Shown here: piece by piece, positions 7,163 through 14,316 of the stretch | Layout: each line of letters starts with the position of its first letter | Numbering within the stretch: position 1 is the first letter of the stretch | From: DATKZH01 sp964475955 | GTDB taxonomy: Bacteria; Planctomycetota; Planctomycetia; Pirellulales; Thermoguttaceae | Assembly (NCBI GenBank): GCA_964475955.1 | Contig: CAYYZY010000086.1 | Location: 1 to 31,343, forward strand | DNA: 31,343 nucleotides | Reading direction: 5' to 3' | Position numbers and translations under genes: made by a program | The notes under the pieces: model-generated | Databases searched by the model: none | What the model saw: only the letters and a program-made list of their open reading frames with translations | Told to the model about the DNA's origin: nothing

Positions 7163-8449
7163 ATGATGCGCACCCAACGACTCAACTGCCGATTCGAGCT
7201 GCAAATCCTGGTGCTCTTCACCTTGATCCTCGCGATGCTGCTTCCCGGCCTGGCGCTCGCCGACGGGCCGGAGCCCAAGACGCCCGACCAGAAGCCGGCG
7301 GCCGAAAAGGCCGATTCCAAGGCCCCCGCGGAGAAGCCGACGGCCGACAAGCCGGAGAACAAGCCGGCGGGCAAGAAGCCCGACGCCAAGGCACCCGAGG
7401 ACAAGCCCGCCGACGAGAAGCCGGAAGCCAAGCCCGCCGCGAAAGAGCCGCCCAAGGAGAAAGACGCCGACGAGAAGCCGAAGCCGGAGCCTCCGCCGAA
7501 GAAGAAACCGGTCGACGTCGACCTCACGCTGATGGGCGAGTACGTCGGCACGGTGACCCTGGGCCCGAACACCTTCCGGCAGGTCGGCCTCCAGGTCCGA
7601 AGCACCGGCCGCGGTTCCTTCGAAGCGGCCCAGTACATGTATGGCCTTCCCAAGCTGGAAGCCCGCGACGAAAAGCCGACCATGCTCATGGGCAGGCGCA
7701 ATGAAGACTTCCTGGTCCTCTCCGGCGGGCCGTGGGCCGTGCTGGTCGAGCCGGAACGCTGCCTGGTGATGGATCGCAACGGCAAGCAGGTGGGGCGGCT
7801 GGAGCCGGTCGAGCGACAAAGCCCCACGCTGGGGGCGAAGCCGCCGAAACACGCCGTCGTCCTGTTCGACGGCACCGGCACCGAGCAGTTCACGGAAGCC
7901 CGGATGACCGACGACGGACTGCTGATGCAAGGCGCGCTGGTCAAGCCGCTGTTCCACGACTTCAATCTCCACGTGGAGTTCATGATCCCGTACATGCCCA
8001 CCAAGGCCGGCCAGGGGCGCGGCAACAGCGGCGTCTACTTGCAGTGCAGCTACGAGGTTCAGGTGCTCGATTCGTTCGCGCTGGAGCCGCAATACAACGA
8101 TTGCGGCGCGCTGTACAAGTTCCGCGAGCCGGACGTCAACATGAGCTACCCGCCCCTGGCCTGGCAAACGTACGACATCATGTTCACCTCGCCCCGGTGG
8201 AACTCCGACGGCACCCGGCGCAAGAGCGCCCGGATCACCGTCTGGCACAACGGCGTGAAGATCCACGACGACGTGGAACTGCCCAGCAAGACGGGGGCGG
8301 GCAAGCCTGAGGAGCCGGTGCTGCTACCCATCCGGCTCCAGGATCACGGCGACCCGGTCCGATTCCGCAACATCTGGCTGATCGACCGCGGCGACGCCCC
8401 GCCGACGGAGTTCCCGCCGCACCGGAAGCCCGCCGGATCGAAGAATTGA
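7163..8449 (+). CDS. secreted DUF1080 protein with Lys/Pro/Glu-rich linker
   Basis: The 428-residue product has a signal peptide (hydrophobic 15-31, cleavage near ALAD), a highly charged low-complexity linker from about 36 to 116 made of K-P-x-x-K/E and A-D/E-K-P units, a short beta-rich middle region (about 120-225), and a C-terminal DUF1080 domain. The domain is marked by VVLFDGTGTEQF, GRGNSGVYLQCSYEVQVLDS, WQTYDIMFTSPRW, ITVWHNGVKIHDDVELP and LQDHGDPVRFRNIWL. The linker probably spaces the domain from the envelope or binds polyanions. Two adjacent ATGs (7163 and 7166) follow GAGAGGA; either could be used. It may act with the upstream DUF1080 protein, oxidoreductase and sulfatase on glycans, but its substrate is unknown. 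Confidence 0.9.
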   Translation: MMRTQRLNCRFELQILVLFTLILAMLLPGLALADGPEPKTPDQKPAAEKADSKAPAEKPTADKPENKPAGKKPDAKAPEDKPADEKPEAKPAAKEPPKEKDADEKPKPEPPPKKKPVDVDLTLMGEYVGTVTLGPNTFRQVGLQVRSTGRGSFEAAQYMYGLPKLEARDEKPTMLMGRRNEDFLVLSGGPWAVLVEPERCLVMDRNGKQVGRLEPVERQSPTLGAKPPKHAVVLFDGTGTEQFTEARMTDDGLLMQGALVKPLFHDFNLHVEFMIPYMPTKAGQGRGNSGVYLQCSYEVQVLDSFALEPQYNDCGALYKFREPDVNMSYPPLAWQTYDIMFTSPRWNSDGTRRKSARITVWHNGVKIHDDVELPSKTGAGKPEEPVLLPIRLQDHGDPVRFRNIWLIDRGDAPPTEFPPHRKPAGSKN

Positions 8450-8807
8450 GCGGGTATCAGAAAACGGGGACAGGCACCTCGCTTTGGCCTGCTAAAACTA
8501 AGCGATTGACCACAGGACAGGTCGCGTTCCGCTCTTGTCCCGACGCCATACGCCGAAGGCGTTCCGTACCGTAACCCGGGGTTGCGAAGCTACGCCGGGC
8601 TATCAGGCACAACCGTTTCGTCGGTTATCCATCGTTCTCAGGTTCTGCGTGGGAGCGCCCTCTTCGGCGGCACCGCGTCCGCTCGGCGAGCGGTTTGCGG
8701 ACGTCGGGGGGACGCGAAGCGTCCGAGATCGCGTTACGACGCGAAGCGTCGTAACGATGCGTGATGCGGCGCAACCATGCGCGATGGGATGGCCCCGTGC
8801 CCCAGGC
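8450..8807. other. intergenic region with several palindromes
   Basis: This 358-bp gap lies between convergent genes. It begins with an AAAACGGGGACAGGCACC motif (8461-8478) of a type I associate with dispersed bacterial repeats. AACCCGGGGTTGCGAAGC (8573-8590) may pair with the GCCGGGCT that follows. A cluster of hairpins occupies 8677-8756. No convincing coding region was seen. Confidence 0.6.
8677..8756. repeat. hairpin cluster with GAA loops
   Basis: CCGCTC/GAGCGG (8679-8693) is nested in GTCCGC/GCGGAC (8677-8702). GGACGC-GAA-GCGTCC follows at 8710-8724, then an 11-bp stem with GAA loop at 8732-8756. The last two share the core GACGCGAAGCGTC. Their place between converging genes would suit a bidirectional terminator, but no T tracts follow. 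Confidence 0.75.
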
Positions 8808-9812
8808 TCACGCGACGTCCACCCAGCCGCCCGACTGCGACGAACGGAACATGGCCTCGATGATCTGCGTCGCCTTCATCCCGTCGCGGCCGGTGAACCG
8901 CGGCGGGCGGTCTTCGATCACCGCGCGGGCGAAATCGTCCACCAGGGGAGCGTGGGCGTTGTCGGGCCGGGGAAGTTGGCGGCGCTCGACCTCCGCCCCC
9001 CGTGCGATCGCGACCTCGGCCTCGTCGCCCCCGTGGAGCGAGACCATCGCCTCGGTCCCGAGCACGTGGATTTCGTCGGTCCGGGTCCTGCTGTTCCAGT
9101 GGAAGGAGCCGGTGAACTGGGCCCCGCCGGCCAACTCCATGAGCACGCCTGCGGAGTCCTCCACCGGGTAGTCGTGGGTCTGGGTTCGCACGTCGGCCAC
9201 GAGCCGCCGGGGGAGGTCGAACCACCAGGCGAGCAGGTCGAGCCGGTGGCAGCCGACGTCGGCCAGAACGCCGCCGCCGGAGCGCGCCGGGTCGGTCCGC
9301 CAGGCGCCGGGGGCGTTTGCGTCGGGACGGTACCAGCTCGCCAGCGCGATTCTCGCCAGCACGACCTGCCCGAACTCGCCTCGGGCCAACATCTCCTTGA
9401 CCAACTGGAAGCGGGACCAGAACCGCCGGTAGTAGGCGACGGCCAGGCGTCGGCCGGTCGTTTCGGCGGCGCGGCACATGGCGTCGGCCTCGGGGGCGTC
9501 GCGCGCCATCGGCTTCTCGACCAGCACGTCCTTGCCGGCCTCGAGGCAGGCGATCACCTGCGCCGCGTGCAGGTGGACGGGCGTGGCCAGGTAGACGGCG
9601 TCGAGGCTGCGATCGCCCAGCATTGCCTCGACGCTGCGGTAAACCTCGCCGGGCGCCCACGCGTCGAGCTCCGCCCGGCGCGCCCGGGGGTCGCGCGTGA
9701 CGCACGCGCGGAGCGAGCTGTCGGGCTGCTGGAGTATGGCCGCGGCGACGCGTTTTCGGACGATGTCGCCGAGCCCTACGACGGCCCAGCCGACGTTTCC
9801 CTTGACTGCCAC
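8808..9812 (-). CDS. cytoplasmic Gfo/Idh/MocA family oxidoreductase
   Basis: This is an NAD(P)-dependent dehydrogenase of the Gfo/Idh/MocA family, likely acting on a sugar, inositol or related polyol in the cytoplasm. The 334-residue product has the N-terminal dinucleotide fold WAVVGLGDI (9-17), the family motif E99-K100-P101, the GGGVLADVGCHRLDLLAWW segment carrying the conserved D-x-G-x-H-x-x-D residues, and DEIHVLGTEA in the beta-sheet domain. There is no signal peptide, unlike the paralogue at 5545. The GTG start at 9812 has GGAGG about 10 nt upstream. It starts 40 nt after the FHA gene on the same strand, so the two may be co-transcribed. The exact substrate is not visible. Confidence 0.92.
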   Translation of the reverse strand: MAVKGNVGWAVVGLGDIVRKRVAAAILQQPDSSLRACVTRDPRARRAELDAWAPGEVYRSVEAMLGDRSLDAVYLATPVHLHAAQVIACLEAGKDVLVEKPMARDAPEADAMCRAAETTGRRLAVAYYRRFWSRFQLVKEMLARGEFGQVVLARIALASWYRPDANAPGAWRTDPARSGGGVLADVGCHRLDLLAWWFDLPRRLVADVRTQTHDYPVEDSAGVLMELAGGAQFTGSFHWNSRTRTDEIHVLGTEAMVSLHGGDEAEVAIARGAEVERRQLPRPDNAHAPLVDDFARAVIEDRPPRFTGRDGMKATQIIEAMFRSSQSGGWVDVA

Positions 9813-9852
9813 GTGGGGTCTCCCTCCGTGCGGGGCGGGCGGCGCCGTCGGC

Positions 9853-12408
9853 CTACAAGACGTCTTCCTCTTCGTCTTCCTCTTGCTTCCGGCCGAGCAA
9901 TCGCAACAACCGGGCCTTGAAGCCTTTCCACCCCGCCTTCTCGTGCGCCAGGGAGATCAGGCCGTCGAGTGCCCGGTCCTGGTCGTAGAACGTCTCGGCG
10001 GGGTCTTCTTCGGGCGCTTCGGCCGAACGGACCGGCGGGGCACCGGTCGGTTTCGACTCCGCCCACCACTCCTCCTCCGCCGAGGGGCGCGGGGGTTCCT
10101 GCACCACCGGAACTTCCGGGGCCACTGGCGGCAGGGCCACGGGCTCGACCGGTTCCTCGTCGACCGCCCGGCGCGCAGAGGCCAACGCCTCTTCCTGCCG
10201 CTTTCGCTCCGCCTCCCACTGTTTCCGCTCGGCGTGCAGCCCTTCGACAGACGCCTCGAACTCCGCCCGGCGCTTCTCGAACTCGGCTTCCCGTCGAACG
10301 AGCCCGGCCTCCATGAGCGCGATTTCCTGCTCCGACTGCTCGTGCCGGCGCTGGTTCTCCTCCCGTTGCCCGTCGACGGCCGCCTGCTTCGCGGCGAACT
10401 CCTCGTCGCGGCGTTGCCACTCGTCCTCCCGGGCTTTCTGCTCGGCGGTCCACTGCCCGCGATCGCGCTCCAGCGCCCGGCGTTCCGTCTCGAGCGCTTC
10501 GCGCTCGGTCTCCAGCCGCGAGAACTCCCGGATGAGATCGTCCTCCGTCTGCGACCGTTTCTCTTCCCGCGCGGCCGAGTCCGCCTGAAGCCGCTCACGT
10601 TCCGCGGCGAGCCGGGCGCGCTCTTCCTCCAACTCGCTTTCGCGCGCGGCGAGTTCTTCCTCGCGCGCGCTGCGGTCCGCCCTCCACTGCTCCTGCTCCA
10701 GGCGCAGCGTCTCTTCGCGCGCCTCGAGCTCGGCCAGCAGCTCGGCGAGCCCCGACTGCTTCTCGGGACGTTCCGCCTCGTCGTGGGCGATCGATTGCTT
10801 CTGTTCCTTGGCCCGACGTTCGGCCTCCTCGCGCTGCCGAGCGAAGTCGGCCTCCCGCTGCTCGAGCTCCGCCTTCTGCCTTTTCAGCTCTTCGTGCCGC
10901 GCGTTCCACTGGTCGATCCATTCGTCGCGGCTTTGCTCGAGCGTGGCACGCTCCGATTTGAGTTCCGCCCGGTCCTTGGCCAGCCCCTCGGATTGCTCCG
11001 CCAGCCGCCGCTCCGACTCCGCCCGCTCGCGCTCCCAGGCGGCGCGATCGGCGTCGAGGCTCCGTCGTTCCGAGGCGAGCCGTTCGGTCTGTTCCTCGAG
11101 TTCGGCGCGCAACTGCGCGAGATCCTCTTCCGCCTTGCGCCGGGTCGCTTCCCACTGCTCCCTTTCCTCGCGCAAGGCGGCGTCTTGACGCTCGACTCGC
11201 GCCGCGTGCTCCTCGACACGGGCTTCGGCCGCCTGTTGCTCGCCCGATTCGGTCGATTGACGATCCTCGTGCTCGCGCCGGTCGGCTTCCCACTGCAGGC
11301 GTTCCGATTCCAGTTGCGCCTGCTGCCGGGCAAGTTGCTCGGAGCGCGCGGCCGATTCGGCCTCCAACCACTGCTGCTCGCTCTGCCAACCGGCTCGATC
11401 GTCCTCCAAACGCCGGCGTTCCGACTCCAGCTTCTCGCGCTGGGAAGCCAGTTCGGCGGCCTCCCGGTCGAACTGGGACCGACGCGCCGCCAGCTCCGTC
11501 TCGAAGCCGACGAGCTCTTCGAGCCGTTGGGCGAACTGCTGCTCCTGCCGCTTTCGCTCTTCCTCGAACTCCACGGCGGAGTCCTCGAAATCCTCGGCTT
11601 CCATCTCGGGCGCGACCGTGGCGAGTTCCGGCTCGCCGGACACGCTCCCCAGCGGCACGCCCGAGGCGGCCATCTCCGAAGAATCCTCCCCGAAACCGGC
11701 GGCGCCCACGTGGTTGTGCGACAGGCCCTCGTACGTCAGGTCGACGTGCCCCAGCCTCAACGAACCGCCCAGCGGAAGCGCGACCACCTCGACGGGCCGG
11801 CCTTCCATTTGCGTGCCGTTGCCGCTGAGCAGGTCGATCGCCCAGAGCGTGCTCGAATCCCAGTAGAGCACGCAATGGGCGGCCGATACCGTGTGGCTGG
11901 TCAGCCGTATCTTGCTGGACGGGTGCCGTCCGACGACGGTGAGCTGGCGCGTGAGCAGGCGCCGGCCGATCTCTTCCCCTTCCACGCTTGCGGTGACCAC
12001 GGGGAAGGGGGCCGCGGCGCTGCCCTTCGCCTCCAGGTCGAACTCGCCGTCGCGAGGCTCGGCACCGCCTCCCGCAAGGCGGGCCGAAAGCCGGTAGGGC
12101 CCGAAGGCAAGCTGCTGCTCGGGGCGAAGCCAGCCGCGAATCGTCGGCTTCGTGCGGCGCGAGGGCGAAAGATTGACGCAGAAGATCCCGGCATCGGTCG
12201 CGTGCAGATACACGCTTCGGGCGCGCACCCGATGGTCGCGCAGCCTGATCTCCGCCGACTCGTGGGAGCCGATGCGGGCGAACGGGGCGTCGAGGGTCGT
12301 GCCCGAACGACCGTCCGGCCCGTCCAGCGTGACGAGCAGCTTGCGCTCACACCAGAATTTCACGGGTATCGTCAAGCCCGACTGCGACCCTTCCACAACA
12401 AGCACCAC
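9853..12408 (-). CDS. FHA-domain protein with very long coiled coil
   Basis: The 851-residue product has two N-terminal FHA-like segments and a long coiled coil. The first (about 20-105) is degenerate. The second (about 145-228) keeps FHA landmarks: VGRHPSSKI (159-167), S175-x-x-H178 and N197-G-T199, which bind phosphothreonine peptides in this family. From about 280 to 775 the chain is nearly all charged helix (Glu/Arg/Gln/Ala), with Trp recurring in contexts such as EQWEATR, AAWERER and QWTAEQKARE. A proline-rich stretch and a short basic/acidic tail follow. No transmembrane segment was seen. It may be a scaffold recruited to phosphorylated proteins, but no function is recognised. The start is uncertain: GTGs at 12408, 12405 and 12396 compete, and the last has AAGGG at better spacing. 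Confidence 0.85.
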   Translation of the reverse strand: MVLVVEGSQSGLTIPVKFWCERKLLVTLDGPDGRSGTTLDAPFARIGSHESAEIRLRDHRVRARSVYLHATDAGIFCVNLSPSRRTKPTIRGWLRPEQQLAFGPYRLSARLAGGGAEPRDGEFDLEAKGSAAAPFPVVTASVEGEEIGRRLLTRQLTVVGRHPSSKIRLTSHTVSAAHCVLYWDSSTLWAIDLLSGNGTQMEGRPVEVVALPLGGSLRLGHVDLTYEGLSHNHVGAAGFGEDSSEMAASGVPLGSVSGEPELATVAPEMEAEDFEDSAVEFEEERKRQEQQFAQRLEELVGFETELAARRSQFDREAAELASQREKLESERRRLEDDRAGWQSEQQWLEAESAARSEQLARQQAQLESERLQWEADRREHEDRQSTESGEQQAAEARVEEHAARVERQDAALREEREQWEATRRKAEEDLAQLRAELEEQTERLASERRSLDADRAAWERERAESERRLAEQSEGLAKDRAELKSERATLEQSRDEWIDQWNARHEELKRQKAELEQREADFARQREEAERRAKEQKQSIAHDEAERPEKQSGLAELLAELEAREETLRLEQEQWRADRSAREEELAARESELEEERARLAAERERLQADSAAREEKRSQTEDDLIREFSRLETEREALETERRALERDRGQWTAEQKAREDEWQRRDEEFAAKQAAVDGQREENQRRHEQSEQEIALMEAGLVRREAEFEKRRAEFEASVEGLHAERKQWEAERKRQEEALASARRAVDEEPVEPVALPPVAPEVPVVQEPPRPSAEEEWWAESKPTGAPPVRSAEAPEEDPAETFYDQDRALDGLISLAHEKAGWKGFKARLLRLLGRKQEEDEEEDVL

Positions 12409-12943
12409 CCTTCGCGCGACGGGGAAGCCGGCGCTTCCGAGGCATCTACTTCCCCTCGGCCGCCCTCCTCAGATTCCGGTGAACCACCTTCCTCCATTTT
12501 AGTAGCCTCGCCCATTCTATCAACGAAAAGGGCAAGGCATTGGTGGTTCGCCCGGCACCCTGGGGGCTGGATCGCTGCACCCCATCTTGTTGAAGCCACA
12601 ATAGTTGCGCCGAGAGAGCCGCTTTTGCCGGTCCGTTTCCGGGCGGGGGCGCGCACGAGCCTGGCCAGCCGCCCGCTCGCGATGGTCGGATCGCGGCGGC
12701 CGAACTATTGCCGAGCGACGGCGACTGAAGACCGGCGGGAAGCCAAGGCCGCAGGGGCATTCACAAGCCGAAACCTACGGCTCGTGGAGGCCGGGTCCGG
12801 CCGGGTCGCGTGGCGCTCTGAGGGCCGCAACGGGCAAGGGGGCTGCGGAATCCGTCGCGCGCAATGGCTTCCGGGCTGCAACCGGACGGCATCCCGTTTC
12901 ACAAGAGAGTGCCGGTTGTCGTTCGGCTTGCGCAGCGGGCAGC
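12409..12943. other. 535-bp gap without recognised gene
   Basis: Upstream of the FHA gene and downstream of the proline-rich lipoprotein gene, both on the minus strand. A slightly AT-richer stretch near 12490-12610 may hold the promoter of the FHA gene, but no convincing -35/-10 pair was found. A 41-codon minus frame starting ATGGAGGAAGG near 12497 overlaps the FHA start in another frame; it has no family features. The rest shows only arginine-rich frames typical of high-GC non-coding DNA. Confidence 0.5.
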
Positions 12944-14245
12944 TTACTCCTCGGTCGCCGCTTGAGGGATTCGATGGGCGAAGTCCGCTCGCTCCGTCGG
13001 GCGGGAGCAGTAGGTGGGAAGCACCATCGGGGCGGGTAGCAGCCCCTCCTGCGGAACGGGCCCGGCGTCGAAGGAGAAGTCCTCGTCGCCGGATGGGCCT
13101 GCTTCCGGCGGCGAATGCTCGTCCTGCGCGCCGGCCGGCTCGTCGTCGGAACAGAAGACCCAGCCGCCCCGATCAACGGAGGCCGGCTCCGCTTCGACCG
13201 ACCCCGGCAGGGGCGCGGGGGGCAGCAGCCCCACGGGGCTCTCCGCACGGTCCATCTCGCGCGGCGGCTCCACGCGCAAAGGCTCCCGGGTCGTCGCATA
13301 GGCGAACACGTCCTCTGGGAGCGGGGCCGTCGTTCGGCTCGACTGGTCGGCCTTCGGGGCCGGCGCGGGCTTTTTGGGCGCGCTTGCGGCCGGCGCTGCG
13401 GCAGGCTTCTCGGCGGGCTTCTTGGACTGGAGTGGAGAGGGTACCGGCGCCTCCAACCCCTTCGGGGCCGGCAAATCCATGGCCTTCGGAGCGGGCGGCT
13501 TTTGCACCTTGGGCGCCTTCGCCTTCGGAGCCGGCATGTCCAACGGCTTGGAAGCAGGCGCCTGCAAGACCTTGGGCGCCGGGGCATCGGGCTTCTTGGG
13601 AGCCGGGGCCTTGGAAGCTGGTGCCTCGATCACCTTGCGAGGCTGGGGCTTTAGGGCCTCGTCTTCGTCCAGCCGCTTCTCGGCGGGGGCCTCCATCGGC
13701 TTCTCGTCAGCCGCCGGCGCCTCGACGCGGAACGGCGACGGCCGCTCGACCGGCTTGGGCTCCATCCGTTTCGGCTGCGGCGGCGCGATCGGCTGCTGCG
13801 GCGCAAAAGGCATGTCCTGCTCGGCCTTCACCTTGGGCGGTGCGGCGTCGGGCGAAGGGACGATGTCCCAGTCGGTCGACTGGGGAATGGGAGGCTGCAA
13901 CTCGTCGAGCACCGAGCCGGGCTTGGCCAAGCTCGGTGGGGCCATCCCCGCAGCCCCGGCCGGCGTTCCCGGCGAAGTGAGACTCGGCGGGCAGCCCGTC
14001 CAACCTTCCGGCCAGGGCGTCCAGCACGTCGCGTGATACCCGAAGAACGCGGGATCGACCGCGTACACGTCGGAACACGGCGGCACGTAGTACGGATCGC
14101 AGGGGGCCCCGCAAGGGCCCTCCACGCCGACGAATCCCGTGCCGTCGATCGCGACGAACTCGTTCAGGACGCACCCGCTGCCGCACGACAACAGCAGGGC
14201 CAGCAAGATCGTCGAGAGGACTCCGGTTTTCCTGCTATCCACCAT
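12944..14245 (-). CDS. proline/alanine/lysine-rich lipoprotein, function unknown
   Basis: The 433-residue product starts with a lipoprotein-like signal (MVDSRKTGVLSTILLALLLS, with Cys21 or Cys25 as possible lipidation sites). Next comes a short cysteine-rich segment with GYHATCWTPWPEGW (69-82), a motif I recognise from planctomycete hypothetical proteins. A long disordered region follows, built from P-A-P-K, E-A-P-A and K-P-x units. The extreme C-terminus (about 385-433) is more acidic and less repetitive. It is probably surface or periplasmic, and the PAPK region may span or bind the cell wall. The ATG at 14287 gives 14 more residues; I prefer 14245 because the signal peptide then follows directly, although neither start has a clear ribosome site. 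The gene lies 71 bp downstream of the polysaccharide export gene and is probably co-transcribed. No enzymatic domain was seen. Confidence 0.8.
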   Translation of the reverse strand: MVDSRKTGVLSTILLALLLSCGSGCVLNEFVAIDGTGFVGVEGPCGAPCDPYYVPPCSDVYAVDPAFFGYHATCWTPWPEGWTGCPPSLTSPGTPAGAAGMAPPSLAKPGSVLDELQPPIPQSTDWDIVPSPDAAPPKVKAEQDMPFAPQQPIAPPQPKRMEPKPVERPSPFRVEAPAADEKPMEAPAEKRLDEDEALKPQPRKVIEAPASKAPAPKKPDAPAPKVLQAPASKPLDMPAPKAKAPKVQKPPAPKAMDLPAPKGLEAPVPSPLQSKKPAEKPAAAPAASAPKKPAPAPKADQSSRTTAPLPEDVFAYATTREPLRVEPPREMDRAESPVGLLPPAPLPGSVEAEPASVDRGGWVFCSDDEPAGAQDEHSPPEAGPSGDEDFSFDAGPVPQEGLLPAPMVLPTYCSRPTERADFAHRIPQAATEE

Positions 14246-14316
14246 CGGACTGTCTATCCGTTTCAAGATCACTGGGTCTACGCACATAGGGGAGAATCGA
14301 TCAAGTCAGACTCGTC

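Noticed and set aside
12372..12497. Short minus-strand frame starting ATGGAGGAAGG that overlaps the FHA gene start, considered as a frameshifted N-terminus
   Set aside because: The FHA frame has its own GTG starts and a natural beginning (VLVVEGSQSGL). The acidic short frame has no family signal, so a frameshift is not supported.
12605..13039. A 144-codon plus-strand frame in the gap upstream of the FHA gene
   Set aside because: Arg/Gly/Ser-rich, no ribosome site, no recognisable domain, and it runs into the lipoprotein gene in antisense.
9697..13980. A 1427-codon open frame on the plus strand, rich in Leu, Arg and Pro
   Set aside because: It runs antisense to the FHA gene and the proline-rich lipoprotein gene, both with clear features. 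Long antisense frames are common opposite high-GC genes with biased third positions.
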